A DNA stretch of 64,000 bases from Pseudomonas wuhanensis (GCF_030687395.1 NZ_CP117430.1:5332001-5396000), one strand, 5' to 3'. Numbered from the stretch's first letter, positions 51,394-61,677 are shown. Translations and numbers: made by a program. The notes: generated by a model from the letters alone, not told the origin.

Positions 51394-52215
51394 TCAGCCT
51401 TTGAACAATTGATTGGCCTTCTGGAACGGCATCGAGCGGGAGGTGAAGCCGAAGGTCCCGTGTTGCTGGATTTCCTCGGCTGCTCGGAAGAACTCGCCAT
51501 ACGCCGCCAACGCCAGGGCCGAACCGACGCTGATGCGTTTGACGCCCATTTCACTCAACTGCTCGACCGTCAGTTTGAGCCCGCCGGACATCAACACATT
51601 GACCGGTTTCGGCGCCACGGCGCGAACCACCGCCAAGACCTCTTCAGCGCTGCGCAGACCCGGTGCATAAAGCACGTCGGCCCCCGCCTCGGCGAATGCC
51701 TGCAAGCGGCGAATGGTGTCGTCGAGGTCAGGATTGCCGTGCAGAAAGTTCTCGGCGCGCGCCGTCAGCACGAAGGGAAAAGGCAAACTGCGGGCCGCCG
51801 CGACGGCCGCTTCGATACGCGCCACGGCATGCTCGAAGCAGTAGATCGGACCGTCCTCACGCCCCGTGGCATCTTCGATCGAACCGCCTACGGCACCGGC
51901 CTCGGCGGCCCGCAGAATACTTTGGGCGCACTCCGCGGGGTCGTCAGCGAAACCGTTTTCGAGATCTACCGCGACCGGCAGATCAGTAGCCGCGACAATC
52001 GCCCGAACGTTCGCCAGGGTATCGTCGAGCGTCAACCCACCGTCGGGGCGGCCCTGGGAAAAGGCATAACCGGCGCTGGTGGTCGCCAGTGCCTCGAAGC
52101 CAAGGCTGGCGAGCATTTTCGCCGAGCCGGCGTCCCAGGGGTTGGGAATGACAAAAGCGCCCTCGCGTTCGTGCAGTGCTTTGAACGCCTGGGCTCGAAG
52201 GGTTTGCGCATCCAT
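51394..52215 (-). CDS. Isocitrate lyase / PEP mutase family enzyme
   Basis: A 273-residue alpha/beta-barrel protein of the PEP mutase/isocitrate lyase superfamily, which makes or breaks C-C or C-P bonds next to an oxo-acid. It shows NPWDAGSAKMLASLGFEALATTSAG at the N-terminus, metal-binding VDLENGF (Asp84, Glu86) and GGSIEDATG, then ARAENFLHG. It lacks the KKCGH motif of isocitrate lyase, so it is more likely a lyase or hydrolase of small C4/C5 acids; the substrate cannot be told. It lies between the DUF72 and extensin-like genes on the same strand. Confidence 0.85.
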   Translation of the reverse strand: MDAQTLRAQAFKALHEREGAFVIPNPWDAGSAKMLASLGFEALATTSAGYAFSQGRPDGGLTLDDTLANVRAIVAATDLPVAVDLENGFADDPAECAQSILRAAEAGAVGGSIEDATGREDGPIYCFEHAVARIEAAVAAARSLPFPFVLTARAENFLHGNPDLDDTIRRLQAFAEAGADVLYAPGLRSAEEVLAVVRAVAPKPVNVLMSGGLKLTVEQLSEMGVKRISVGSALALAAYGEFFRAAEEIQQHGTFGFTSRSMPFQKANQLFKG

Positions 52216-52248
52216 TGGCAGGTTCCTGAAAAGGGGGAAAAACCCGCT

Positions 52249-53109
52249 TCAGAGCAAGCCAAGTTGCTCGGCGGCGGGTTCTCTGTATAGCTCAGGCAGC
52301 GGCGGCAAGCCAGGCAAACGCAGCATCAGTTGTGCGTGGAAACGTTGTGCCAGTTTCGCTGCCAGCAGGTTATCGGCGGTGTGCAGGAAGATATAGGGCG
52401 TGCGGCCCTCCTCGATCCAGACAGCGATTTTCTCGACCCATGGCACCAGGAATGGATCGTTGGCTTCAAGCACAGGATGGCCGATGAAGCGCACCTGTGG
52501 GAATTGAGTAAACGCAGCAGGACGAGGCGGCACCCTGGGCTTTTTCGATTGGGCGTGGAGCACCGAAGGATCGGTCGAGGTGCAGCAGAACAGCGCTCGC
52601 GGATCAAGACAGATGCGCTCGACACCGCGGTCCAGCAGCAAACGATTGAGCATCCGCTCGGCATCGCCCTTGGCGAAAAACTCATCGTGTCGCACTTCGA
52701 CCGCCAAGGGCCGGTCCACCGCATCGATAAAACCGGCCAGCTCGGACAAGCGTTGAGGGGTGAAGCTTTTGGACAATTGCAGCCAGAAGGGAGAAACCCG
52801 TTCACCCAGAGGGCTGAGCAATTGCAGGAAGGTTTCGGCAGCGGTCAGTTGCTCGCGCAGGTCGCTGCTGTGGCTGATGTCGCCGGGGAACTTGGCGGTG
52901 AAGCGAAAGTGTTCGGGCATGGTCTCTGCCCAGCGCTGTACGGTGGCGGCAGAAGGGCTCGCGTAGAAGGTCGTATTGCCTTCCACGGCGTTGAACACTT
53001 GGGAATAAAGATTGAGAAACTCGGCGGGCCTGGCGTCTTGCGGATACAAGTACTCGCGCCAGGCATTTTCACTCCAGGACGGGCAGCCGAGGTAGTAAGG
53101 CAGCAACAT
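52249..53109 (-). CDS. DUF72 protein
   Basis: A 286-residue TIM-barrel protein of the DUF72/YecE family, function unknown. It has YLGCPSWSENAWREYLYP at the N-terminus, the NAVEGNTTFYASPSAATVQRWAETMPEHFRFTAKFP core typical of the family, and VEVRHDEF. The ATG at 53109 is preferred since it overlaps the upstream stop by 1 nt (TGATG), indicating coupling to the 101-residue gene; a longer frame would run into that gene. Confidence 0.9.
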   Translation of the reverse strand: MLLPYYLGCPSWSENAWREYLYPQDARPAEFLNLYSQVFNAVEGNTTFYASPSAATVQRWAETMPEHFRFTAKFPGDISHSSDLREQLTAAETFLQLLSPLGERVSPFWLQLSKSFTPQRLSELAGFIDAVDRPLAVEVRHDEFFAKGDAERMLNRLLLDRGVERICLDPRALFCCTSTDPSVLHAQSKKPRVPPRPAAFTQFPQVRFIGHPVLEANDPFLVPWVEKIAVWIEEGRTPYIFLHTADNLLAAKLAQRFHAQLMLRLPGLPPLPELYREPAAEQLGLL

Positions 53110-53414
53110 CAGATGTACAGGTCGAGACCCAGTACATCCGCATCCCAATCGACAAAAGTGGCGGTGCTCAGGTAACTGGCCAGTGCCATCGCCACGCTTT
53201 TGCTCATGGCGCGGTGATAAATCATGTCTTGTTGACGCGCGGGGAGATTGCTCAGGCGTTGCGCGGAGGCTTTGGCAGCGCGGGCGGCCAATTGCTCTTC
53301 GGTAGGGAATTCCAGCTCGCCGTCGATATCGACGTAGTCGTCATCCGCTACAGGGCCTTTGCGGGGCTTGCGCTTGATGGGGTAGGACTGGGAGGAAACG
53401 CCGTCTATACGCAT
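53109..53414 (-). CDS. Conserved hypothetical protein, 101 residues
   Basis: No family is recognised. The protein has a basic N-terminus (YPIKRKPRKG), an acidic stretch (DDDYVDIDGELEFPTEEQ), a helical Ala-rich part (AARAAKASAQRLSNLPAR) and a short hydrophobic C-terminal part (VAMALASYLS). It is not secreted by any clear signal. It overlaps the DUF72 gene by 1 nt, so the two probably share a message. Confidence 0.75.
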   Translation of the reverse strand: MRIDGVSSQSYPIKRKPRKGPVADDDYVDIDGELEFPTEEQLAARAAKASAQRLSNLPARQQDMIYHRAMSKSVAMALASYLSTATFVDWDADVLGLDLYI

Positions 53415-53722
53415 AAGTGCATGCTCGGTATCAATGATGGCAGCTTAGTGGCACATAGCCCACTTCGCAAACTGCCGAGTGATAACTAGAACACAGAAAA
53501 GCGAAAAGGTTTAAAAGCGGCGGGTAGAAAACTGACGATTGGCTAAATCCGACACATTATTGTGGCGAGGGGGCTCGCCCCCGTTCGGCTGCGAAGCAGT
53601 CGCAAGTCAGCCGATGCGGTGCTTCACGGGAATGTGGTGGTTGTTTTTGGGGCCGCTTTGCGACCCAACGGGGGCAAGCCCCCTCGCCACAGAGGGCCCT
53701 GTTGCCACAAGGACAACCGGAA
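53415..53722. other. 308-nt spacer upstream of the 101-residue gene, downstream of tsaB
   Basis: No gene is seen. The right half is filled by a repeat of a second REP class (53561-53691). The left part (53415-53560) should hold the promoter of the minus-strand DUF72 operon; an AT-rich segment near 53481-53510 is a possible place, with no clear boxes. Confidence 0.4.
53561..53691. repeat. Second-class REP doublet, 131 bp
   Basis: TGTGGCGAGGGGGCTCGCCCCCGTT faces AACGGGGGCAAGCCCCCTCGCCACA (compare 53561-53585 with 53667-53691). The core differs from the GTGGGAGCGGGC type found elsewhere in the window. Inside is a further hairpin around CGGCTGCGAAGC. It is the only member of this class in the window. 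Confidence 0.85.
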
Positions 53723-54397
53723 TTACCGCGTTTTCGGGGTCGCGACTTTATCGCGCAAATACACCGGCTGCGCCTCATCGGCCACGATCGCTTCACCGCG
53801 TTCCCAGGCAAACCGCGCCAGGGTCAGCAGGTCTTCGGCGTGGGGCAGCATGCCCGCGTCCTGCCCGCTCAGGTTGACGGCAATGCGCTCGGCATATCCC
53901 CAACCGGTGCCCGCGCCGAACCACTCGCCGCTGGCATCGGCCGGCAACGCAGCGGCTTCCGGTGGCAATACCGCTTCCTTGCCCACCAGCCGCATCTCCC
54001 CCGCCGTTTCGCGGTAGCAACCCCAATACACCTCATCCATGCGCGCATCGATGGCCGCCGCGACCTGGCTGACGCCGTGTTCGCGATAGGCCCGCTGGGC
54101 GAGTACGGCGAGATTGGAGACCGGCAACACCGGGCGATCCAGCGCAAACGCCAGACCTTGCACCACGCCGATGGCAATCCGCACACCGGTGAACGCGCCC
54201 GGTCCACGGCCGAAGGCAATGGCATCGACCGCTTGCAGCGTGGTCCCGGCATCGGCCAGCAGTTGCTGGATCATCGGCAGCAGCTTCTGCGCATGCAGGC
54301 GCGGGATCACCTCGTAATGACTCGTGACTTTGCCGTCATGCAGCAAGGCAACGGAGCAAGCTTCAGTCGCGGTGTCCAGGGCCAGCAAGGTGCTCAT
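53723..54397 (-). CDS. tsaB: tRNA threonylcarbamoyladenosine biosynthesis protein TsaB
   Basis: TsaB is the partner of TsaD in making t6A37 of tRNAs that read ANN codons. The 224-residue ASKHA-fold protein begins MSTLLALDTATEACSVALLHDG, with HAQKLLPMIQQLLAD and the GRGPGAFTGVRIAIGV motif. The ATG at 54397 has GGAAA 7 nt upstream and is preferred to a longer frame. It provides the substrate modification later cyclised by TcdA, encoded 21 kb away in this window. The usual tsaB-adk-ppc order is kept. Confidence 0.95.
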   Translation of the reverse strand: MSTLLALDTATEACSVALLHDGKVTSHYEVIPRLHAQKLLPMIQQLLADAGTTLQAVDAIAFGRGPGAFTGVRIAIGVVQGLAFALDRPVLPVSNLAVLAQRAYREHGVSQVAAAIDARMDEVYWGCYRETAGEMRLVGKEAVLPPEAAALPADASGEWFGAGTGWGYAERIAVNLSGQDAGMLPHAEDLLTLARFAWERGEAIVADEAQPVYLRDKVATPKTR

Positions 54398-54444
54398 CGA
54401 TGTTTCCGTAAGAGAGGTCAGAAAAAGTGCGCCAGTATAAACAA

Positions 54445-54468
54445 CTACGGCCCGCAAGCGGGCCGTAG
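54445..54468 (-). terminator. Terminator hairpin between adk and tsaB
   Basis: CTACGGCCCGC/GCGGGCCGTAG is a perfect inverted repeat (up to 11 bp) about 22 nt past the adk stop, followed in the transcript sense by TTGTTTATAC. It probably ends most adk transcripts. Confidence 0.7.
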
Positions 54469-54490
54469 AAGATGAAGCCGATCAGACTTT

Positions 54491-55440
<950 letters not shown>

Positions 55441-58071
55441 TTAGCCGGTATTTCGCAAACCGGCGGCAATCCCCGCCACAGACACCAGTAACGCCTGTTC
55501 TACCGGGCTGCCTTGGGCCACATCCTGTTGCCGCGAACGGGCCAACAGTTCGGCCTGCAATAGATGCAGCGGGTCGAGGTAAGTGTTGCGCAGGCGGATG
55601 AATTCAAGGGTGGCTGGGCTATGTGCCAGTAGCTGCGACTGACCGGTCAACCCCAGGACCACCGCACAGGCCTGCGACAATAGGTCGCGTAAATGCGCAC
55701 CCAAAGGAAGCAGATCCGGCTCGACCAAGCGCTCATCGTAAGACTGGGCGATATCGGCGTCGGCCTTGGCCAGCACCATTTCCAGCATATCGATGCGGGT
55801 ACGGAAGAACGGCCACTGCTCGCGCATCTGCCCCAGCAACTCACCCTCGCCGCGCTCCAGCGCCTTGCTCAATGCCGCTTCCCAGCCAAGCCAGGCCGGC
55901 AGCATCAGGCGCGTCTGGGTCCAGCCGAAGATCCATGGAATCGCGCGCAGGCTTTCAATCCCGCCAGCGCGGCGCTTGGCCGGGCGGCTGCCCAAAGGCA
56001 AACGCCCCAACTCCTGCTCCGGGGTCGACTGGCGGAAATACTCGACAAACTGCGGATTTTCCCGCACCACGGCGCGGTAAGCCTTGACGCCATCGGCAGC
56101 CAATTCGTCCATCAAATGGCGCCAGGCAGGCTCAGGCGGAGGCGGCGGGAGCAAGGTCGCCTCCAGCACCGCCGCCAGGTACAGATTGAGGTTTTGCTCG
56201 GCGATGTCCGGTAGGCCGAATTTGAAACGAATCATTTCCCCCTGCTCAGTGGTGCGGAAACGCCCCGCCACCGACCCCGGCGGCTGCGACAGAATCGCCG
56301 CGTGCGCCGGACCGCCGCCACGGCCCACGGTGCCACCGCGACCGTGGAACAACAGCAGCTCAACTTGCTGCTCGCGACAGATGTCGACCAAACGTTCCTG
56401 CGCCCGATACTGCGCCCAGGCCGCTGCGGTGGTGCCAGCGTCCTTGGCCGAGTCGGAATACCCGATCATCACTTCCTGCGGCCCTTGCAGGCGCGAGCGA
56501 TAGCCCGGCAGCAGCAAGAGTTTTTCGATCACCGGGCCGGCGTTATCGAGGTCGGCGAGGGTTTCAAACAGCGGCACCACGCGCATCGGCCGCAATACGC
56601 CGGACTCTTTGAGCAGCAATTGCACGGCCAGCACATCGGAAGCAGCGCCGGCCATGGAAATCACATACGAACCGAGGGAAGCCCCCGGTGCCGCGGCGAT
56701 TTCCCGGCACGTCGCCAGCACTTCGGCGGTGTCGGCAGACGGCTTGAAGTACGCCGGCAGCAATGGCCGTCGATTGTTCAGTTCACGCATCAGGAAGGCG
56801 ATGCGCTCCTCTTCGCTCCAGTCCTCATAACGGCCCAGGCCGAGGTAATCGGTGATTTCGGTCATGGCCGCCGTGTGGCGGGACGAGTCCTGGCGCACAT
56901 CGAGGCGCACCAGAAACAGCCCGAACGTCACCGCGCGGCGCAGGCAATCGAGCAACGGGCCATCGGCGATGACGCCCATGCCGCATTCATGCAGCGAGTG
57001 GTAGCACAGCTCCAGCGGGTCCAGCAGGTCACGATTGTTTTGCAGCACATCGGCCGACGCTGGCGTGGTTGCCGTCAGGGATGCGTGGGCCCAACTACGG
57101 GTTGCGCGCAGGCGTTCACGCAATTGTTTGAGCACTGCGCGGTAAGGCTCGGCACTGTCGCCGGCCTTGGCTTTCAACTCGTCGCTGGCCTGCTGCATCG
57201 ACAACTCGGCGGCGAGGTGATCAACATCGCGCAGGTACAAATCGGCGGCCATCCAGCGCGCCAGCAGCAACACTTCGCGGGTCACGGCGGCGGTGACGTT
57301 GGGGTTGCCGTCGCGGTCGCCGCCCATCCATGAGGCAAAGCGAATCGGTGCGGCCTCCAGTGGCAGGTGCAGGCCGGTGGCGGCATGCAAGGCCTGATCG
57401 GCCTTGCGCAAATAGTTGGGAATCGCCTGCCACAGTGAATGTTCGATCACCGCGAAGCCCCACTTGGCTTCGTCCACCGGTGTCGGACGGGTACGGCGGA
57501 TTTCTTCGGTATGCCAGGCTTCGGCGATCAGGCGCTGTAACTTCGTCTTGATCTGCTCGCGCTCGGCGCTGGTCAGGTCACGATGGTCCTGGGCGGCCAG
57601 TTGCGCGGCGATCGCGTCGTACTTCTGAATCAGCGTGCGACGCGCCACTTCGGTGGGGTGCGCCGTCAATACCAGCTCGATTTCCAGCCGCCCCAATTGC
57701 CGCGCCAAGGACTCGGCATCATGGCCCGCAGTCAGCAGGCGAGCGAGCAGTTCCGGCAACACCCGGGCCTCGAACGGCGCGGGCTGCGACTCTTCGCGGC
57801 GATGAATCAGCTGATATTGCTCGGCGATATTGGCCAGGTTGAGGAACTGGTTGAACGCCCGCGCCACCGGCAGTAACTCGTCTTCGCTCAACTGGTTGAG
57901 GCTGGCGCTGAGTTCAGCGTCCATCGAACCGCGACGGTCGGCCTTGGCGCCTTTGCGGATTTGCTCGATCTTGTCGAGAAAGTCGTCCCCGTACTGTTCA
58001 CGAATGGTGTTGCCCAACAGTTCACCCAACAGGTGAACGTCCTCGCGCAAGCGTGCATCAATATCGGTCAT
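55441..58071 (-). CDS. ppc: Phosphoenolpyruvate carboxylase
   Basis: Ppc refills the TCA cycle by carboxylating PEP to oxaloacetate. With the ATG at 58071 the protein has 876 residues, the normal bacterial length. It has the catalytic-His segment [13 protein letters not shown], the [10 protein letters not shown] lysine/aspartate motif, the glycine loop [15 protein letters not shown] and the C-terminal RNTYLDPLH, ending in NTG as the family does. GGAG lies 8 nt before the chosen ATG; the longer frame is spacer. It is divergent from the small conserved gene. Confidence 0.97.
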   Translation of the reverse strand: MTDIDARLREDVHLLGELLGNTIREQYGDDFLDKIEQIRKGAKADRRGSMDAELSASLNQLSEDELLPVARAFNQFLNLANIAEQYQLIHRREESQPAPFEARVLPELLARLLTAGHDAESLARQLGRLEIELVLTAHPTEVARRTLIQKYDAIAAQLAAQDHRDLTSAEREQIKTKLQRLIAEAWHTEEIRRTRPTPVDEAKWGFAVIEHSLWQAIPNYLRKADQALHAATGLHLPLEAAPIRFASWMGGDRDGNPNVTAAVTREVLLLARWMAADLYLRDVDHLAAELSMQQASDELKAKAGDSAEPYRAVLKQLRERLRATRSWAHASLTATTPASADVLQNNRDLLDPLELCYHSLHECGMGVIADGPLLDCLRRAVTFGLFLVRLDVRQDSSRHTAAMTEITDYLGLGRYEDWSEEERIAFLMRELNNRRPLLPAYFKPSADTAEVLATCREIAAAPGASLGSYVISMAGAASDVLAVQLLLKESGVLRPMRVVPLFETLADLDNAGPVIEKLLLLPGYRSRLQGPQEVMIGYSDSAKDAGTTAAAWAQYRAQERLVDICREQQVELLLFHGRGGTVGRGGGPAHAAILSQPPGSVAGRFRTTEQGEMIRFKFGLPDIAEQNLNLYLAAVLEATLLPPPPPEPAWRHLMDELAADGVKAYRAVVRENPQFVEYFRQSTPEQELGRLPLGSRPAKRRAGGIESLRAIPWIFGWTQTRLMLPAWLGWEAALSKALERGEGELLGQMREQWPFFRTRIDMLEMVLAKADADIAQSYDERLVEPDLLPLGAHLRDLLSQACAVVLGLTGQSQLLAHSPATLEFIRLRNTYLDPLHLLQAELLARSRQQDVAQGSPVEQALLVSVAGIAAGLRNTG

Positions 58072-58289
58072 CAGCAGTTCTCCAGCGAATATCCGGGCGG
58101 CTATGCTTTGGTATAAGAGGCTTTGAATAGAGAGTGCCGTCGTAAAGCGGTTCTTACAAGCAGACGACGAAGGGACTTCAAACACAGGGCGTTGCAACTA
58201 GTCTCAACAATAAGCCGTACAACGGCTTGCCGCCGATACCGGCGGACACTCACCCGGCCTGCCACGAGCAGGTGCGCAATGAGGTCATT

Positions 58290-58616
58290 ATGAAAATCCG
58301 TGAGCTCGCCCAGCATTGGGAAGAAAACGCCAAGGGTCGCCTGACCGACACCGGCTACACGATTCGTCTGGACGTGGAAGCGGCCGCACGGCTGGCGGCG
58401 ATTATCGAGATGTACCCTAAACGACACCCCGAAGAACTGCTCGGCGAGCTGATCGGCGCCGCCCTGGAAGAACTCGAAGAGAGCTTTCCATATGTGAAAG
58501 GGTCAACGGTGGTTGCCACCGACGAAGAAGGTGATCCGCTGTACGAAGACGTCGGTCCGACCCCACGTTTTCTCGCTTTGTCTCGGCGTCATTTGCACGA
58601 CTTATCGACTGATTGA
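58290..58616 (+). CDS. Small conserved protein, 108 residues
   Basis: A small soluble acidic protein conserved beside ppc in Pseudomonas; I cannot assign a function. It reads MKIRELAQHWEENAKGRLTD, then a helical part (VEAAARLAAIIEMYPKRHPEELLGELIGAALEELEESF) that resembles a DNA-binding or dimerising regulator fold, and an acidic C-terminus (TDEEGDPLYEDVGPTP). GAGG lies 5 nt before the ATG at 58290, and a TTG 21 codons upstream is rejected. It is followed by a REP doublet. Confidence 0.8.
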   Translation: MKIRELAQHWEENAKGRLTDTGYTIRLDVEAAARLAAIIEMYPKRHPEELLGELIGAALEELEESFPYVKGSTVVATDEEGDPLYEDVGPTPRFLALSRRHLHDLSTD

Positions 58617-58648
58617 CAAGCAAAGACACTGAGTTTGCCGCCGAACGC

Positions 58649-58736
58649 GTGGGAGCGGGCTTGCTCGCGAAGGCGGTGTGTCAGACAACAGAAATGTTGA
58701 ATGTTAAACCGCTTTCGCGAGCAAGCCCGCTCCCAC
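58649..58736. repeat. REP doublet (REPIN), 88 bp, in the gap before the DUF4398 gene
   Basis: GTGGGAGCGGGCTTGCTCGC and its inverted copy enclose GAAATGTTGAATGTTAAACC, the reverse complement of the inner sequence at 3629 and 63684. It occupies the left part of a 391-nt gap; the right part holds an AlgU-type promoter and nothing else that I can recognise. Confidence 0.94.
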
Positions 58737-58876
58737 ACTGGCTTGCATATTCCTTCGATAATTGTGTATTCCCGGGGTCGAAACGGCCGGGAATACCCCC
58801 ACGCCACCCGAAAGTTCCCGACTTAGAGCCTTGTCCACTCGGTCAAAGTTTTTTCCGGCGATAGGCCATCTTCTCT

Positions 58877-58903
58877 GAACTTTTGAAAAACACTTCGGGT
58901 CAA
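58877..58903 (+). promoter_or_regulatory. AlgU (sigma-E type) promoter of the DUF4398-lptF unit
   Basis: GAACTT (58877-58882) and TCAA (58900-58903) are 17 nt apart, matching the AlgU/RpoE consensus GAACTT-N16/17-TCnnA in the -35 exactly and in the -10 partly. Transcription would start near 58911, about 97 nt before the start codon. From memory, the P. aeruginosa homologue of this unit (PA3691-lptF) is AlgU-dependent. Confidence 0.65.
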
Positions 58904-59007
58904 CCCAGTAACCACGCCTGGGACGGCCGTTTCAAAAAGCACTCTGGAAATTGTAGGTTGCGGCTCCTTGCCCAGGATGGATTCAGATGTTTTTCAGGAG
59001 TTATCCA

Positions 59008-59421
59008 ATGGAGTTGAAGACCATGAAGACCAGCACTGCACCATCCTCGCTCACCCACCTGCGCGGTCTCAAACTGGCGGCCCTGGCCATCGGCAGCAGC
59101 TTCGTTCTGGCCGGTTGCGCCGGTAACCCGCCGAGCGAGCAATACGCGGTGACCCAATCCGCCGTGAACAGCGCTGTCAGCGCTGGCGGTACCGAATTCG
59201 CCGCCGTGGAAATGAAGGCCGCTCAGGACAAGCTCAAACAAGCCGAAATCGCCCTGCACGACAAGAAGTATGACGAAGCCAGAATGCTGGCCGAGCAAGC
59301 CGAGTGGGACGCCCGTGTCGCCGAGCGCAAGGCCCAGGCGATGAAAGCCGAACAAACTGTGAAGGACTCCCAGAAAGGTGTTCAGGAACTGCGTCAGGAA
59401 AGTCAGCGCACCGTGCAGTAA
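59008..59421 (+). CDS. DUF4398 lipoprotein
   Basis: A 137-residue lipoprotein with a long signal and the lipobox VLAGC (Cys37). The mature part is a DUF4398-type helical domain (EFAAVEMKAAQDKLKQAEIALHDKKYDEARMLAEQAEWDARVAE), probably a two-helix repeat in the periplasm. AGGAG lies 7 nt before the ATG at 59008; a second ATG five codons later is possible. It is 56 nt before lptF, whose N-terminal half looks related, and is the first gene after the AlgU-type promoter. Function unknown. Confidence 0.87.
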   Translation: MELKTMKTSTAPSSLTHLRGLKLAALAIGSSFVLAGCAGNPPSEQYAVTQSAVNSAVSAGGTEFAAVEMKAAQDKLKQAEIALHDKKYDEARMLAEQAEWDARVAERKAQAMKAEQTVKDSQKGVQELRQESQRTVQ

Positions 59422-59477
59422 GCGCGCATCCCGATTTCCAGACCTGAAACTCTTATCGATAGAAAGGACGAACCATT

Positions 59478-60266
59478 ATGCGCAAACAATTGATGATCCC
59501 CGCCCTCCTGGCCGCAAGTGTTGCACTGGCTGCCTGCTCCACACCGCCCAACGCGAACCTGGAGCAAGCCCGTACCAACTACACCGGCCTGCAAGCCAAC
59601 CCGCAAGCGAGCAAAGTCGCGGCGCTGGAAACCAAAGACGCCAGCGAATACCTGGACAAGGCCGACAAGGCATACCTGGACCGGGAAGACCAGGCCAAGG
59701 TCGACCAACTGGCTTACCTGACCAATCAGCGTGTTGAAGTGGCCAAGCAGACCATCGCCCTGCGCACCGCTGAAAACAATCTGAAAAATGCAGCGGCACA
59801 ACGGGCGCAGGCTCGTCTGGATGCCCGCGACCAGCAGATCAAACAGCTGCAAGACAGCCTGAACGCCAAACAGACCGATCGCGGCACACTGGTGACGTTT
59901 GGCGATGTGCTGTTCGCCACCGACAAGGCGGACCTGAAGTCCAACGGTTTGGTGAATATCAACAAACTGGCGCAGTTCCTTCAGGAAAACCCGGACCGCA
60001 AAGTGATTGTCGAAGGCTACACCGACAGCACTGGCTCGGCGTCGTACAACCAGTCGCTGTCCGAACGTCGCGCAACCTCGGTGCAAGTGGCCCTGATCAA
60101 GATGGGTGTCGACCCGGCGCGGATCGTGGCCCAGGGTTATGGCAAGGAATACCCGGTTGCGGAGAACGCCAGTGTGTCGGGCCGCGCGATGAACCGTCGG
60201 GTGGAAGTGACCATTTCCAATGACAACCAGCCGGTCATTCCGCGTTCGGCGATCAGCGCCAAATAA
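59478..60266 (+). CDS. lptF: OmpA-family lipoprotein LptF-like
   Basis: LptF (lipotoxin F) of P. aeruginosa is an outer-membrane lipoprotein linked to survival under stress. This 262-residue protein has the lipobox LAAC (Cys20), a DUF4398 helical domain (about residues 28-125, with SEYLDKADKAYLDREDQAKVDQLAYLTNQRVEVA) and a C-terminal OmpA peptidoglycan-binding domain (VTFGDVLFATDKADLKSNG ... VEGYTDSTGSASYNQSLSERRA ... MNRRVEVTI). It ends at a strong terminator, making a two-gene unit with the preceding DUF4398 gene. The name rests on domain order and position. Confidence 0.88.
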   Translation: MRKQLMIPALLAASVALAACSTPPNANLEQARTNYTGLQANPQASKVAALETKDASEYLDKADKAYLDREDQAKVDQLAYLTNQRVEVAKQTIALRTAENNLKNAAAQRAQARLDARDQQIKQLQDSLNAKQTDRGTLVTFGDVLFATDKADLKSNGLVNINKLAQFLQENPDRKVIVEGYTDSTGSASYNQSLSERRATSVQVALIKMGVDPARIVAQGYGKEYPVAENASVSGRAMNRRVEVTISNDNQPVIPRSAISAK

Positions 60267-60286
60267 ACTGGCCACGCTGATACTTG

Positions 60287-60326
60287 AAAGCCCCGTCTGA
60301 ATCGATCAGGCGGGGCTTTTTTATTT
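60287..60326 (+). terminator. Rho-independent terminator after lptF
   Basis: AAAGCCCCGTCTGA pairs with TCAGGCGGGGCTTT (14 bp with one G-U) around a 5-nt loop and is followed by TTTATTT. It is one of the strongest terminators in the window. Confidence 0.92.
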
Positions 60327-60379
60327 GACGATCACTGAACATGGATCTTCGGTGAACACAGTATTTGTGTACGACCGGG

Positions 60380-60709
60380 TTACTGTTCGAGTTTTTGCGG
60401 GGTTTCCTGGCCCATGCAGCGCACGGCTTTTTTCTTGCTGTTGATCAGCACGCCGGTCAGGCCTTTCTGGTCGGTGTCGAACAGCACCAGCACGCCATCG
60501 ATGCACTGGGCCACTTGTGGGGCCGGTTCCAGGGAGACCTTGTAGTCTTCGCCCGGCACGGTCTTGAGCATGGTGAAGTCGCTGAGCAGTAGCGCATCTT
60601 CGGGTTTGGCGAAGTGCAGGTAGCCGTACCACCACAGGGCGCCAACGGTGCCGAGGATGCTGCAAATACCGGTGATGATCAGCGGGATAGCGTTACGTTC
60701 TTCACTCAT
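60380..60709 (-). CDS. Small membrane protein, 109 residues
   Basis: No known family is recognised. It has one N-terminal membrane helix (IPLIITGICSILGTVGALWWYG) and a small soluble domain with two Cys (QCIDGVLVLFDTDQKGLTGVLINSKKKAVRCMGQ) that could form a disulfide if it faces the periplasm. Its ATG overlaps the end of the hydrolase gene by 4 nt, so the two are coupled. Confidence 0.8.
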   Translation of the reverse strand: MSEERNAIPLIITGICSILGTVGALWWYGYLHFAKPEDALLLSDFTMLKTVPGEDYKVSLEPAPQVAQCIDGVLVLFDTDQKGLTGVLINSKKKAVRCMGQETPQKLEQ

Positions 60710-61620
60710 TGCGGACTCTCTGGTGGTTCATCTTCAGAATTCGGGGGTGTCGGGTAATTCGGGACTTCACCCAGGCGGCGCAGACCGTTGAAATGCTGGG
60801 GGTCTTCGAGGTAGCGCAGCATGACCTTTTGCCAGACCGGGTCGGCAAAGGTTTGCACATGACCGCCCCGGGTCAGTTGCAGCACGCGCGGCGGCGGCGC
60901 AGCTTGATACAGTCGGATGCCGTTGGAAAGGGGCACCAGTTGATCATCGATACTGTGATAGATCAGTTTCGGTACGCCGTTGAGCTTCTTCATGGAATGG
61001 ATCGCGCTGTCGCCGTCCGGCACCAACCAGGACAACGGCACCTGGAACGGCCAGGTCATCCATGACGTGCTCAGGGCGAAACGCCCGACATCGCGGTAGC
61101 TGGCAGGCACACCATCAAGCACGAAAGCCTTGAGTTGCCGCTGGCGCTCGGGATGCTGGGCCAGGAAATGCACGGCCATCGAGCCGCCAAGGCTCTGGCC
61201 AAGAAGGATCAGCGGCTTGCCCTTGACCTCCGGGGCTTGGTCGAGCCATTTGAAGGCGGCGTCGATGTCCTGATAGATCGCCGGCAACGCCGGTTTACCT
61301 TCGGACCAACCGTACCCGCGATAGTCCACCAGCAACACTTGATAGCCCTGCTCCGGCAACCACCAACTCCCACCCAAATGCCACGCAAGGTTGCCGCCAT
61401 TGCCGTGCAAATGCAGCACGGTGCCTTTGACCTCGACACCTTTTTTCGCCGGCAGCCACCAGCCATGCAGCTTGAGGCCGTCAGCGGTGGTCAGGGTGAC
61501 GTCGCGGAATTCGAGTTTGGCTTTTTCCGGGGTGAACGGCTGGCCGGACTCGGGGTAGAACAGCAGAGAGTCGCAACCGCCGAGGGCCAGGAGCAGGCAA
61601 AAGATGCCGAGGATTCTCAT
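60706..61620 (-). CDS. Alpha/beta hydrolase lipoprotein
   Basis: A 304-residue alpha/beta hydrolase carried on a lipoprotein signal (lipobox ALGGC, Cys16). It has the oxyanion region HLHGNGGNLAWH, the nucleophile elbow GQSLGG, the late Asp region SIDDQLVP and the His in RGGHVQTF. This is the BEM46/YfhR-like group; the substrate is unknown. It overlaps the 109-residue membrane protein gene by 4 nt. Confidence 0.88.
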   Translation of the reverse strand: MRILGIFCLLLALGGCDSLLFYPESGQPFTPEKAKLEFRDVTLTTADGLKLHGWWLPAKKGVEVKGTVLHLHGNGGNLAWHLGGSWWLPEQGYQVLLVDYRGYGWSEGKPALPAIYQDIDAAFKWLDQAPEVKGKPLILLGQSLGGSMAVHFLAQHPERQRQLKAFVLDGVPASYRDVGRFALSTSWMTWPFQVPLSWLVPDGDSAIHSMKKLNGVPKLIYHSIDDQLVPLSNGIRLYQAAPPPRVLQLTRGGHVQTFADPVWQKVMLRYLEDPQHFNGLRRLGEVPNYPTPPNSEDEPPESPQ

Positions 61621-61677
61621 CCGGTGAAGCCTCGCAAAGAAGGGTTGAAATACGACCCTGTGGACAATGATCTACCT

